Source: Gloeomargarita sp. SKYB120
GTDB lineage: Bacteria; Cyanobacteriota; Cyanobacteriia; Gloeomargaritales; Gloeomargaritaceae
Length of the DNA: 64,000 nt
Assembly (NCBI GenBank): GCA_025062155.1
Contig: JANXAM010000005.1
Span: 1 to 64,000 of the forward strand
Reading direction: 5' to 3'
Within the stretch, counting starts at the first letter, position 1; every line of letters begins with the position of its first letter. Below the pieces are notes generated by a model. It was given only the letters and a program-made list of their open reading frames with translations, searched no databases and had not been told where the DNA came from. A program made the translations under genes and the position numbers. This document shows positions 1 to 8,339 of the stretch, in pieces.

Positions 1-615
1 CAGAGATTGTGGTATTCTAAGAATACTAGCACTTTTCCTAAGGATTTTCCAGAGTATTGCTTTAGCCAGTGTCTTCGTAGGGTAAAGCGATAAAAACTTT
101 ACACTCTTATCTGGATTAGCATCTGCTTGCTCCACTTGAGTCTTAGGCCAAGCCAACTCAATACGCATCATCTCAACAGCTCGGGTAGCTATTTCTCTGG
201 CAAATGTAACATCAATAGGATAACTCACACTCATCTTTTTTCGCTGATGTGCTTCGTCAAAAAGTTTTATAGCTGAGCAGCTTCGGTTTGTCAGGGCGAT
301 GGCAGGAAACCCCAAGGTAGAGCTGCGCCCTGCGACCCAAGAGCTGACAACCATAGATGGCCCAGCTATATCATGCATTCAGTCATTTGCTCAAGTCTAT
401 AGTATTTACATATACGCTCACAAGCAGAACGCCCCATTTTTTACACTTCTCTGGATTGCTTAACAGAAGTTTAAGTGCCCTTACATAGTCGGAGAACTCC
501 GATGAGCCCCGACGTACTATAGCAGGAAACATTTAGGTTGTCGCGCTTGGGAAGCAACCAATAGCGAAACATGTAGGGTTCCGGTTGCCGCCTATGTCAA
601 GCATTGTGTGCTTAG
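1..615 (-). pseudogene. Decayed 3' part of the glycosyltransferase gene, running off the window
   Basis: This stretch holds the missing C-terminus of the GT2-GT4 gene that stops at 616. On the minus strand, about 430-517 encodes VRRGSSEFSDYVRALKLLL and onward to KKWG, about 371-436 encodes RSACERICKYYRLEQMTECM, and about 1-269 encodes KLFDEAHQRKK and a longer tail that continues past the window edge. The pieces lie in different frames. They are separated by two 99-bp insertions (270-368 and 520-618) and by a T6 run at 437-442 that lacks one base. Without the insertions and with one extra A on the coding strand, the text reads continuously from the upstream GT4 domain. The first ATG of the leftmost open frame lies within an insertion-derived segment and has no clear ribosome binding site, so I do not call it a separate gene. 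Confidence 0.75.
270..368. mobile_element. 99-bp MITE-like element, copy 1
   Basis: A 99-bp segment begins TAGCTGAGC and ends GCCCAGCTA, giving near-perfect terminal inverted repeats. It is flanked on both sides by the dinucleotide TA (268-269 and 369-370), as expected of a TA target duplication. The arms also share a GGTTTGTCAG/GGTTGTCAG internal inverted repeat, so the unit could fold into a long imperfect hairpin. It is too short to encode a transposase. It interrupts a glycosyltransferase frame: excising it with one TA joins TECM to IKLFDEAH. TA targeting is typical of IS630/Tc1-mariner-mobilised MITEs; that link is inference. Confidence 0.75.
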
Positions 616-618
616 CTA
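520..618. mobile_element. 99-bp MITE-like element, copy 2
   Basis: This second segment has exactly the same length as the copy at 270-368, in opposite orientation. On the minus strand it begins TAGCTAAGCA and ends CCTGCTA, and TA flanks it at 518-519 and 619-620. The ends match copy 1, while the interior is strongly diverged but keeps blocks such as GACAACC and GGAAC. Its own TAG supplies the premature stop of the glycosyltransferase at 616-618. Excision with one TA turns ADCGIL-stop into ADCGILVRRGSSEF, which is normal GT4 sequence. Confidence 0.75.
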
Positions 619-2433
619 TAAAATTCCGCAATCAGCTGTTACTAGCTCCCTCTGACCACCAACATCAGCTCCAACCGGCGTCACTCCCATTGCCATAGCT
701 TCGTATATGGCTAATGAGATGCCTTCCTGTAAGGAAGGTAGGAAGAAGATATCGCTAATTGCAAGTAAATCTTTCATGCGTTCGTTACTAACAGAACCCA
801 ACATTCTAATTTCAGACATCCGATACCTTCTGAAGAATGATAGCAGGGTCGAAAAGAATGGCCCATCACCTGCAACTAAACCCGAAAAGGGTATATCAAG
901 CCGCTTAAGTTTGAGAAAAACTTGTGGCATAGGCTGTTTCTGCTCAACTAGGCGACCAGCGTACAGAATAATAGGGTCAGAAACACCGATACCCATTTCT
1001 TTACAAACTTCCTCCCGGTTGTAACGGTCTGGGTTCCAGTCATCCGGGTCAATATTTGTGTAGCAAACTCTTATCTTGCCTTCAGCTGCACCTCGGTCTA
1101 CCATCCATTGCTTGAGGTACTTTGAAGAAACAATTGTAAGACTGAGCTGGGACTGACTAATCATTGAAAGGCGAGGGTAACCACCACCTTTCCATTCCTC
1201 CTGCTCCATGTGCAAGTAATCTACAAATGAAACTTCTGGAAAGCAGCTACGTAGGTAAGGAAGAAGATGGTATGCAAGTTCACTATTAGCTATCAGAACA
1301 GTCTCTATCTGCCGTGACCGAATGAGGTAGCGAATAAAACGAGGATAATCACTCAAGTGAAGAAAATGGTCGAGAATGAAAATATCCGGCGTATACTTGG
1401 CAAATTCATAGTACCATGAGTTGTTCCCAGGGAGGGTGGTCACAATTGAAATTTCATAGTTGTGATAGCTTGTTAGTTGCCTTAGGATGTCTAGGTTGAA
1501 TTTGTCTGCACCGCCCATCTCTAACCAGGCAGTAATTATAAGTAATCGCTTTTTAAAGGCCTTTAGAATGTTATCTGCAGGAAGTTGATCAGATATATCA
1601 TGGTATGGCCTAACTGGATGTCGATAGACCTTAGGCATTCCTTTCTCCCACAAATCCGGATACCGCTCACGTAAGAGCTTGGCAAAGCGAAGCTGACGCT
1701 CAGCTCCATCCCAATTTTTCCACCGTTCTTTATGGTCGTCCCGACGGCGGTACCAACTCAGATACTCTGGGATTGTATCCCCCCAATAACCTTTATTGGC
1801 ACACTTGAGCCAGAAGTCCCAATCTTCTAGTCCATCTCTATTGGTCTCATCAAATCCGCCAACCTCTAGGGCAACCGAACGATGAAACATGGCATTGGGA
1901 GTTACTCGATTTTCTTCTAGGAATTTCTCACGCTCGTGGAATCCCCCCTGCCAGAGATATTCTTGAGCACCAAATCCAAAATTATATCCTTGAACAAAGG
2001 CAAACTGTGGGTAAGATGTTAAGAACCAAAAGTACTTCTCAATAGCCGTCGGTTCGAGCATGTCATCTGAATCAAGATTGATAACGAAATCTGTACTTGC
2101 ATTTTCAATTCCGATGTTCCGAGCGGCACTAAGGCCACGGTTGCTGGGAAGGTCTATAATTTTTATTCTTCTATCAATGCTTCTGTATCCATCTAAGATG
2201 GATAAGGCTTCTGGACTCGATGAACCGTCATTTACTATGATCCACTCCCACTCCTGAAAGGATTGTCCAAGAACCGACTTTGCTGTTTCATGAAAAACCT
2301 GACCTGTGTTGAAGAATGGAGTGATTATAGTAACGCGTGGTTCTCGAATCTCATCTTTCAGCACATACTCGTATTTAGGTCGTTTAGGCGAAACAGGAGT
2401 ATTATCGAAGTCTACAGGTCCTATAGATAGCAT
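616..2433 (-). CDS. Two-domain glycosyltransferase (GT2-GT4), C-terminally truncated by an insertion
   Basis: The protein would transfer sugars onto a surface polysaccharide or similar glycan. Residues about 33-270 form a GT2 (GT-A) domain with the metal-binding DSDD at 121-124 and an EDW motif near 202. Residues about 295-605 form a GT4 (GT-B) domain with the LYAGRL strand and the donor-binding E-rich loop (PSLQEGISLAIYEAMAMG). A GGGGGT motif precedes the ATG. The protein ends abruptly at ADCGIL, before the last GT4 helices, because a 99-bp element inserted at a TA and supplied a TAG. The rest lies in pieces at 1-615. Whether the truncated protein works is unknown. It is the distal gene of a minus-strand operon with a methyltransferase (22 bp away) and another GT fusion. 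The region is AT-richer than the core, suggesting transfer. Confidence 0.85.
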   Translation of the reverse strand: MLSIGPVDFDNTPVSPKRPKYEYVLKDEIREPRVTIITPFFNTGQVFHETAKSVLGQSFQEWEWIIVNDGSSSPEALSILDGYRSIDRRIKIIDLPSNRGLSAARNIGIENASTDFVINLDSDDMLEPTAIEKYFWFLTSYPQFAFVQGYNFGFGAQEYLWQGGFHEREKFLEENRVTPNAMFHRSVALEVGGFDETNRDGLEDWDFWLKCANKGYWGDTIPEYLSWYRRRDDHKERWKNWDGAERQLRFAKLLRERYPDLWEKGMPKVYRHPVRPYHDISDQLPADNILKAFKKRLLIITAWLEMGGADKFNLDILRQLTSYHNYEISIVTTLPGNNSWYYEFAKYTPDIFILDHFLHLSDYPRFIRYLIRSRQIETVLIANSELAYHLLPYLRSCFPEVSFVDYLHMEQEEWKGGGYPRLSMISQSQLSLTIVSSKYLKQWMVDRGAAEGKIRVCYTNIDPDDWNPDRYNREEVCKEMGIGVSDPIILYAGRLVEQKQPMPQVFLKLKRLDIPFSGLVAGDGPFFSTLLSFFRRYRMSEIRMLGSVSNERMKDLLAISDIFFLPSLQEGISLAIYEAMAMGVTPVGADVGGQRELVTADCGIL

Positions 2434-2455
2434 ATCAGTACCCCCAAATGCCCGT

Positions 2456-3136
2456 TCATCGCAGTAACAAGGTTAGAGCATTGTTATTCCAGAAGGGTTG
2501 ACTGTCAATCACCTGAAATCCGACTGAGCAGCACATTGCTCTTAGAGCAGTCGCCGTGGGTAACCACCACCACGCGCCAAAATTATCCGTAGAGAAATTA
2601 ACGGCTTCAGTAATTCCGCGTGCAACAGTTACTCCAGCATTAGTAGTCCAGTAAGTTTTCAAACAGTTCCTTTCTGTATCGCTAAGAGCAGGCACAAATA
2701 TCACTCCCGAAGGCGGGAGAGCATAGTAACCGTCCTCGTTTTTGATAACCTCTGGGGTAACTGCTGATGTCAAAATCAGATATTCTTTAGTAATAGAGCG
2801 TAGCACGGTTAACATAAGCATTGGGTTGGGCAAATGATACAAAGCCCCTGAGCAATGAACTATATCGAAGGGGGTACCTATCTCAGCAGGGTTTACTGTA
2901 CATATGTCTCCGATAAATGCATCATACTTAACTCCTATCTGCGCCATCCGTTCTCTGAAAAAGTCCCACCACTCGCTTTCTGGCGAAGCAACATCTAAAA
3001 TTGCTAGACGATTGGCACCATACTTGTAGGCAACGGATACCTTCTCATTTAGACCACCCCACAAGCCACCAACTTCTAAGAATGATTTTCCTTCAACCAC
3101 TTGAGCTATGTAGTTATCTCTGGGGTCTATAGACAT
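2456..3136 (-). CDS. SAM-dependent class I methyltransferase
   Basis: A 226-residue cytosolic protein with a Rossmann methyltransferase fold. FLEVGGLWGGL near residues 19-29 is a motif I variant for AdoMet binding. AILDVASPE supplies the acidic residue after the second strand, and DIVHCSGALYHLPNP is the usual motif IV region, as in Methyltransf_11/23 proteins. It sits between two fused glycosyltransferases with short gaps (36 and 22 bp), so it most likely methylates a glycan or a lipid-linked sugar; the substrate is inferred from context only. A GGTGG sequence lies just before the ATG. Confidence 0.75.
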   Translation of the reverse strand: MSIDPRDNYIAQVVEGKSFLEVGGLWGGLNEKVSVAYKYGANRLAILDVASPESEWWDFFRERMAQIGVKYDAFIGDICTVNPAEIGTPFDIVHCSGALYHLPNPMLMLTVLRSITKEYLILTSAVTPEVIKNEDGYYALPPSGVIFVPALSDTERNCLKTYWTTNAGVTVARGITEAVNFSTDNFGAWWWLPTATALRAMCCSVGFQVIDSQPFWNNNALTLLLR

Positions 3137-3172
3137 GATGCCACCGCTTAGTTAGAAGTTCTTAGCCCACTG

Positions 3173-5410
3173 CTATACTGGCAATCTAGCTAAAGCGTAC
3201 ATAGTTAAAATGCCCAAGCGCCCAAATAGCTCCTTTAGCTTATCTCTTTGGGATTGAGGTACACCTAACAAATTAGCTAGCTTTTTCAAGACTTGCCAGA
3301 TAGATGATCTTCCATGGGATGGAAACAACAAGTGATAGTCTTTTGCTGGATTAGTCCAGTAAATTGGCGATACCCAGTTCTGGTTGCATAAGTTAAACAC
3401 GTCCTTCCCATAGAGCCGGTACAAGTCTAGATGTAAATTTGCGATTTGCTGAGCCAACGAATTATGATTCTGCAAACTTAAAGAACGGTACATAGAACCT
3501 TTCCTGACCCTATACCAAAAATATAATTCAGGTATTACAGTACACAGCCAACCTCTCCCGTTCATATTAACATACCCTTCCCAATCTTCAAAGCCCCCTA
3601 GCTTACTCATGATTACTTTTTGACCACCCACCTGCAAGTAGGCTGACTTTCTTACCACAACTGCTGAACCAATCATGTTGTGGCACAATAGGTAGGGAAA
3701 TTCAGTTTGCCAGGCAATCCACTTACCATGAGAATCCCCAAAGTGTTGCACCCACGCACTCACCATACCGACGTTATCATAGTTTTGTAGGATTTGGACA
3801 GCTTTGGGGTAATAATCGGGATGAATTTTGTCATCAGCATCTAAAAAAGCTAGAAACTCCCCCGTTGCCACTTGGGCTAAACTGTTACGCGCTCCCGCTA
3901 AACCCTGGTTTTCGCCCCGATAGACCTTCAAGCCAGGGTACTCCTTCTCCACCTGCGTCAGCACCTGAAGACTCTCCACATCCGTGCTCCCATCATCCCA
4001 GATGATGACTTCCAAGTCATGATAGTTAACCTGGTAAACCGAGTCAAGCGTCTCCCGGATGTAGCGGCCCATGTTGTAGTAGGGAATACACACGCTCACT
4101 CGCCCCGGCACCCCCACCGGCCCCAGTTTCGGCGGATAGTCTATCTGACCCGTGGGCTTGTAGTTCAACGACGGATAGATGCGCCTGCTAGTCGCCTGGG
4201 TGCTCTCTATCACCCGTTGAAAATGCTCTATCCGCAGCGGAATAATCCGCTCTGGCGCACACATGCGCAACACCGCGTCTCGCGCATTTTGACCAATGCT
4301 TAGGTTCTCTTGCTCACTCAGGTTCAGCACTTGCTGAAGCTTGTTAGCAAAGTCGCCTGGAACATCCCAATCGAACACAAAACCGGCGGGTTTGTCGGTG
4401 TAATGAATCATTTCTTGCATCCCGCCATTGCGACTGGCCAGGACAACTTTTTGCAACAGCATCGCTTCCATGCACACGTTGGGAAAGTTTTCCCACAGGG
4501 ATGGGATCACCACGCACCAAGCCTTGGCAATTCGCTCATACAATGCGGGCTTTTGCATGGCTGGTTCTAACACAAGCAAGCCCTGGTCAATGTATTTTCG
4601 ATAGCGGTTGATGATGAAGTCTTTCATCTCACAGTTGCGCAACGGATAGAAGGTGCTATTGCCAATCAAGGTCAAGCGAAAGTCAACACCACTGTCCCAG
4701 AGTTGCTGGCATTCCCTGAGTAACTCCACCACCCCCTTGCGCACCTCGTACCGGCCAAAATAAACAATGTCTTTGGCTGTAGGGCCTTTTGAAAACCGAG
4801 CTAAGTCAGCTGTGGGAGATGGGTACGGAATGACATCGGAATTTTTCAAGCAGAGTTTCAGTTCCTGTTCAGTCTCGCTCAGGATAAAACTGCTAGGAGC
4901 AACAATACCATCGGAAGCTAAAATGCACCACTTTTCCATACAACCTTCCCACCAAGCCGGTAACTGGTACTCTGGAAAACCATTAATACGCCGAGTTTGA
5001 TACTGGGCGGAATGCAGCGTTAGTACAATGGGGACATTTTCTAGAGCAGGTTCCCCCTGAAGTTTGCGCTGGAGCAAAAAGTAACTGAGAGCTAAGTACT
5101 CCTGAGACTCAATCACATTGGGTTTGCCATTCCGCTGAATGTAATTGATAACGGCTTCCGCTATCTGATAGCTCTGCGCCGGCGCTTGCGACATGTGGGT
5201 ATAAGGAAAATCAAATGGCTTCCTTTTGAGCGGAATAATTGTTACGCCATTGATGGTCAGTTCGCCTGATGAATGGGCACGACGGTCGGAAAACCCAAAC
5301 ACAACCACCTGGTGACCAGCCTTGACCAATGCTTCCGAAATGTTTTTCACATATTGGGCAATCCCACCTGGCGCTGGATAGAGTTCGGAAGTGAGAATAA
5401 AAATCTTCAT
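3173..5410 (-). CDS. Two-domain glycosyltransferase (GT4-GT2)
   Basis: Residues about 1-390 are a GT4 domain: the N-terminal SELYPAPGGIAQYV glycine loop, YFGRYEVRKGV at the start of the second Rossmann domain, and PSLWENFPNVCMEAM as the donor-binding E-x7-E loop. Residues about 425-745 are a GT2 domain with CIPYYNMGRYI, LDADD and an FEDWEGY motif. The domain order is the reverse of the neighbouring GT2-GT4 gene. I start at MKIFILTSELYP (5410) because AGGGGAG lies about 7 nt upstream; an upstream ATG at 5434 lacks this. It is the first gene of a three-gene minus-strand operon, probably for an exopolysaccharide or O-antigen-like glycan. The acceptor is unknown. Confidence 0.85.
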   Translation of the reverse strand: MKIFILTSELYPAPGGIAQYVKNISEALVKAGHQVVVFGFSDRRAHSSGELTINGVTIIPLKRKPFDFPYTHMSQAPAQSYQIAEAVINYIQRNGKPNVIESQEYLALSYFLLQRKLQGEPALENVPIVLTLHSAQYQTRRINGFPEYQLPAWWEGCMEKWCILASDGIVAPSSFILSETEQELKLCLKNSDVIPYPSPTADLARFSKGPTAKDIVYFGRYEVRKGVVELLRECQQLWDSGVDFRLTLIGNSTFYPLRNCEMKDFIINRYRKYIDQGLLVLEPAMQKPALYERIAKAWCVVIPSLWENFPNVCMEAMLLQKVVLASRNGGMQEMIHYTDKPAGFVFDWDVPGDFANKLQQVLNLSEQENLSIGQNARDAVLRMCAPERIIPLRIEHFQRVIESTQATSRRIYPSLNYKPTGQIDYPPKLGPVGVPGRVSVCIPYYNMGRYIRETLDSVYQVNYHDLEVIIWDDGSTDVESLQVLTQVEKEYPGLKVYRGENQGLAGARNSLAQVATGEFLAFLDADDKIHPDYYPKAVQILQNYDNVGMVSAWVQHFGDSHGKWIAWQTEFPYLLCHNMIGSAVVVRKSAYLQVGGQKVIMSKLGGFEDWEGYVNMNGRGWLCTVIPELYFWYRVRKGSMYRSLSLQNHNSLAQQIANLHLDLYRLYGKDVFNLCNQNWVSPIYWTNPAKDYHLLFPSHGRSSIWQVLKKLANLLGVPQSQRDKLKELFGRLGILTMYALARLPV

Positions 5411-5613
5411 GCGACTCCCCTGTTTCCCACGCAATTCACGCCTGTTGCTCCCGAAGGTAAAAACATCTCAGCTCGACATATCTATGCTGCAATTTTGACT
5501 ACATATCCCTTACCACTGAAGTTGCTTATCGTCAAGGTCTAGGAAAAAGCCTGGACAGTTGCTTTGCCCAAGTAGTAACTTAGACGATAGGCCCTACGCA
5601 GGTGTGGAATTGG

Positions 5614-5790
5614 ATGAGCGACGTTCCCCAGCCGAGTCAAACGCCCCAGTTCGATGAACCGAAGTTCGGGTTCAACAGCTACAGCGAGCGGTTGAACGGT
5701 CGAGCGGCAATGGTGGGTTTTGTACTGGCGATCCTGATTGAACTCATCACGGGAAAAGGGGTACTCACCTGGCTGGGGTTGATCCGCTAG
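5614..5790 (+). CDS. hli: High-light-inducible protein (HLIP/Scp)
   Basis: A 58-residue single-helix member of the chlorophyll a/b-binding superfamily. The core ELNGRAAM-like stretch (SERLNGRAAMVGFVLAI) carries the E/R and N ligands typical of HLIPs, followed by one transmembrane helix and the tail TGKGVLTWLGL. HLIPs sit in the thylakoid membrane, bind chlorophyll and carotenoid, quench excess light and help PSII assembly. A GTG at 5602 in the same frame would add MWNW; I prefer the ATG that gives MSDVPQ. About 200 bp upstream separates it from the divergent glycosyltransferase operon. I did not find a clear HLR1 motif there. Confidence 0.85.
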   Translation: MSDVPQPSQTPQFDEPKFGFNSYSERLNGRAAMVGFVLAILIELITGKGVLTWLGLIR

Positions 5791-5826
5791 GGTAGAATTG
5801 AAAAGCCGGCGGTTACAAGGTGGGCA

Positions 5827-6111
5827 ATGTCTTTGGTGCGGCGGATTCGTTCCTACTACAGTCGCTACCCGATGGTCAGTGTGGTGGTCACAGCGGGATT
5901 GATTGATATGGTCATTGGGGGAACGCGACCGGCATGGTCCTTGTTTTGGCTAGGATTGCTGGCGACAACGGGGACGTTGACCTGGCGCTGGCTGGCGTCT
6001 CGACGGACGACGACGCCCCCCGTTCCTGAACCACCCCGGCGCTACCTTACAAGCGAATCGAGCGCAAGTTCGTTGCCGATGCTGCGGATGAACCGGCGGT
6101 CAAATCCATGA
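5827..6111 (+). CDS. Small membrane protein of unknown function
   Basis: A 94-residue protein with two hydrophobic stretches, about residues 17-33 ([16 protein letters not shown]) and 38-56 ([16 protein letters not shown]), and a basic, proline-rich C-terminus. I do not recognise the family. AAGGTGGGC precedes the ATG. Its TGA overlaps the ATG of prfC (ATGA at 6108-6111), so the two genes are probably translationally coupled. It lies 36 bp after the HLIP gene in the same direction. Confidence 0.6.
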   Translation: MSLVRRIRSYYSRYPMVSVVVTAGLIDMVIGGTRPAWSLFWLGLLATTGTLTWRWLASRRTTTPPVPEPPRRYLTSESSASSLPMLRMNRRSNP

Positions 6112-7715
6112 CGGAAACGGAAGCGCTCATCGCTGAAATCCGCCAGGCGGTGCAGAAACGGCGCAATTTTGCCATTATCTCCCACCCAGATGCCGGTAAA
6201 ACGACCCTGACAGAAAAACTCCTGCTCTACGGGGGAGCGATCCAAGAAGCAGGAGCTGTGCGCGCGCGCCGCAACCAACGTCATGCCACATCGGACTGGA
6301 TGGAACTGGAACAACAACGGGGGATTTCCATCACGTCCACTGTGCTGCAATTTGAGTACAATGGCTTTACAATCAATTTGCTGGACACGCCGGGTCACCA
6401 GGACTTTAGCGAGGATACGTATCGCACTTTGGCGGCGGCGGATAATGCAGTCATGTTGATTGATGTGGCCAAGGGGCTGGAACCTCAGACCCGCAAGTTG
6501 TTCGAGGTGTGCCGGTTGCGGAAATTGCCGATTTTTACGTTTGTGAATAAGCTGGACCGGCCAGGACGTTCGCCGCTGGAGCTGCTGGATGAAATTGAGC
6601 GGGAGCTGGGTTTGACGCCCTACGCCATGAATTGGCCGATTGGGATGGGGGACCAGTTCCAAGGGGTCTATGACCGGCAAGCGCATCGCTTCCATCTGTT
6701 TCAACGTGGGGAACGGGGACAAGCGGCAACCGAAACGGTTATCGCTCAGGGCGACCCACGTATCGAAACCCATCTAGACCGGGATTTGTATTACCCGTTG
6801 AAAGACGACTTGGAATTGCTGGATGAGCTGATGCCGGCTTTGGACCAACAGGCGCTCTGGCGAGGCGATATGACGCCGGTGTTTTTCGGCAGCGCCATGA
6901 ACAATTTTGGGGTGGAGTTATTCCTGCGCTATTTTTTGGAATTAGCAGCGCCGCCGGGAGGCCATGACAGTAGCCAGGGATTCATTCCGCCGGACTATCC
7001 CGAATTCAGCGGGTTCGTGTTTAAATTGCAGGCAAATATGGACCCCAAACATCGAGACCGGGTGGCGTTTGTGCGCGTGTGTTCGGGCAAGTTTGTGAAG
7101 GATATGACGGTACTCCATACCCGCACGGGGAAAACCATTCGCCTGAGCCGACCCCAGAAACTCTTTGCCCAGGAGCGGGAGTCGCTGGCGGTAGCCTATC
7201 CGGGGGATGTGATTGGACTCAATAATCCGGGGGTCTTTGCCATTGGCGATACGATTTCCACTAGCGGCAAATTACGGTTTCCGGGGATTCCCAGCTTTTC
7301 GCCGGAGTTGTTTGCCTACCTAAAAAACCCCAACCCAGCGAAAGCGAAATCCTTTCAAAAAGGGGTGACCCAATTAGCGGAAGAGGGGGCGGTGCAGATT
7401 CTTTATTCCACCGATGACAGCCGGCGCGACCCCATCATCGCGGCAGTGGGGCAATTGCAGTTTGAAGTGGTGCAGTTTCGCTTGCAGAGTGAGTATGGGG
7501 TAGAGACGATCTTGGAGCCGTTGCCGTACAGCCTGGCGCGGTGGGTGGTGGGGGGATGGCCAGCCCTAGCCAAAGCCGGACGCTTGTTTAATACGGTTGT
7601 GGTCAAGGACGGACGGGAGCGACCCGTTTTGTTGTTCAAAAATGCCTGGAATCTCCAGCAAGTGCAGGAGGATCATCCGGATTTAGACCTGAGTCCAGTG
7701 TCGCCTTTGGATTGA
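6108..7715 (+). CDS. prfC: Peptide chain release factor 3
   Basis: A class II translational GTPase of 535 residues that recycles RF1/RF2 from the ribosome after peptide release. It has the G1 loop SHPDAGKTT (25-32), the switch region [22 protein letters not shown] (G3), NKLD (G4), an EF-Tu-like domain 2 and the RF3-specific C-terminus ([22 protein letters not shown]). Length is normal. The DFSEDTYR form of G3 separates RF3 from EF-G and LepA. Its start overlaps the stop of the preceding membrane protein gene. It is followed on the opposite strand, 3 bp after its stop, by a convergent gene. Confidence 0.95.
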   Translation: MTETEALIAEIRQAVQKRRNFAIISHPDAGKTTLTEKLLLYGGAIQEAGAVRARRNQRHATSDWMELEQQRGISITSTVLQFEYNGFTINLLDTPGHQDFSEDTYRTLAAADNAVMLIDVAKGLEPQTRKLFEVCRLRKLPIFTFVNKLDRPGRSPLELLDEIERELGLTPYAMNWPIGMGDQFQGVYDRQAHRFHLFQRGERGQAATETVIAQGDPRIETHLDRDLYYPLKDDLELLDELMPALDQQALWRGDMTPVFFGSAMNNFGVELFLRYFLELAAPPGGHDSSQGFIPPDYPEFSGFVFKLQANMDPKHRDRVAFVRVCSGKFVKDMTVLHTRTGKTIRLSRPQKLFAQERESLAVAYPGDVIGLNNPGVFAIGDTISTSGKLRFPGIPSFSPELFAYLKNPNPAKAKSFQKGVTQLAEEGAVQILYSTDDSRRDPIIAAVGQLQFEVVQFRLQSEYGVETILEPLPYSLARWVVGGWPALAKAGRLFNTVVVKDGRERPVLLFKNAWNLQQVQEDHPDLDLSPVSPLD

Positions 7716-7718
7716 TGT

Positions 7719-8339
7719 TTACTGATCGAGTGTGCGATAGCTGCTGGGCACCATGACATCGGATAACCCAGCGAGAGCCCGGAGATTTTGGGTGCGTACC
7801 AACTCGGTGAAATTGAGACCCCGGCGCTCCAATTGGGCTTGACGTTCGATAGCTTCGAGTAGAGCGCGGGCCGCTTCTGCTTCGGTGTACCCCCGGCGTT
7901 GCGCCCAGGTCAGCGCCGCCTCGTCGGCCTGAAGTTCATAGGCAGGGGAACGGTAATAGCGCCACAGTTGCCGGACAGCGACCGCCGTTAGCCCAGCCCC
8001 CACTAGGACGCCCACGGCATCCCCCTGGACCCCTTGGGCAAAGACCGCAAAACTGCCCGCCAGGGCCAGTCCTTGGGACCAACCAGGCCGGAGCCAGGCA
8101 ATTCCCCGCAACCACCGGTCCATGCGTAAAAACAATAAATCCCGTTGGGGAGACGTCAGGTTTTGCCACAGTTCAAAGTTGATGTGGACTGGTAGTTCCC
8201 AACGCCAGGGCCAGGGAAATGGCGCCGTGATCACCTGCGACTGCTGGGGACGGGAGAGAATGTGCACCCGCATCCGGCTACTGGCGGGCAACAAGTCCAT
8301 CAGGCGGGCAATTTCCGCATCCCGGTCAAATGCATCCAT
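7719..8339 (-). CDS. DUF3318-like cyanobacterial protein
   Basis: A 206-residue protein matching my memory of cyanobacterial DUF3318: SSRMRVHILSRPQQSQ, APFPWPWRWELPV and INFELWQNLTSPQRDLLFL, then two hydrophobic segments (about 85-130) and an ELQADEAALTWAQRRGY stretch. The last resembles the third zinc-ligand region of M48-like metalloproteases, but no HExxH is present, so catalysis is unlikely. The function is unknown. Its ATG overlaps the TGA of the upstream substrate-binding protein (ATGA at 8338-8341 on the coding strand), so they are co-translated. It converges on prfC. Confidence 0.75.
   Translation of the reverse strand: MDAFDRDAEIARLMDLLPASSRMRVHILSRPQQSQVITAPFPWPWRWELPVHINFELWQNLTSPQRDLLFLRMDRWLRGIAWLRPGWSQGLALAGSFAVFAQGVQGDAVGVLVGAGLTAVAVRQLWRYYRSPAYELQADEAALTWAQRRGYTEAEAARALLEAIERQAQLERRGLNFTELVRTQNLRALAGLSDVMVPSSYRTLDQ

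Noticed and set aside
1-378. A separate gene starting at ATG 378
   Set aside because: Its first 35 or so residues come from the 99-bp element at 270-368; the rest is the broken glycosyltransferase tail.
7719-8339. M48-type metalloprotease
   Set aside because: An ELQADEAA stretch resembles the family's third ligand, but there is no HExxH motif.
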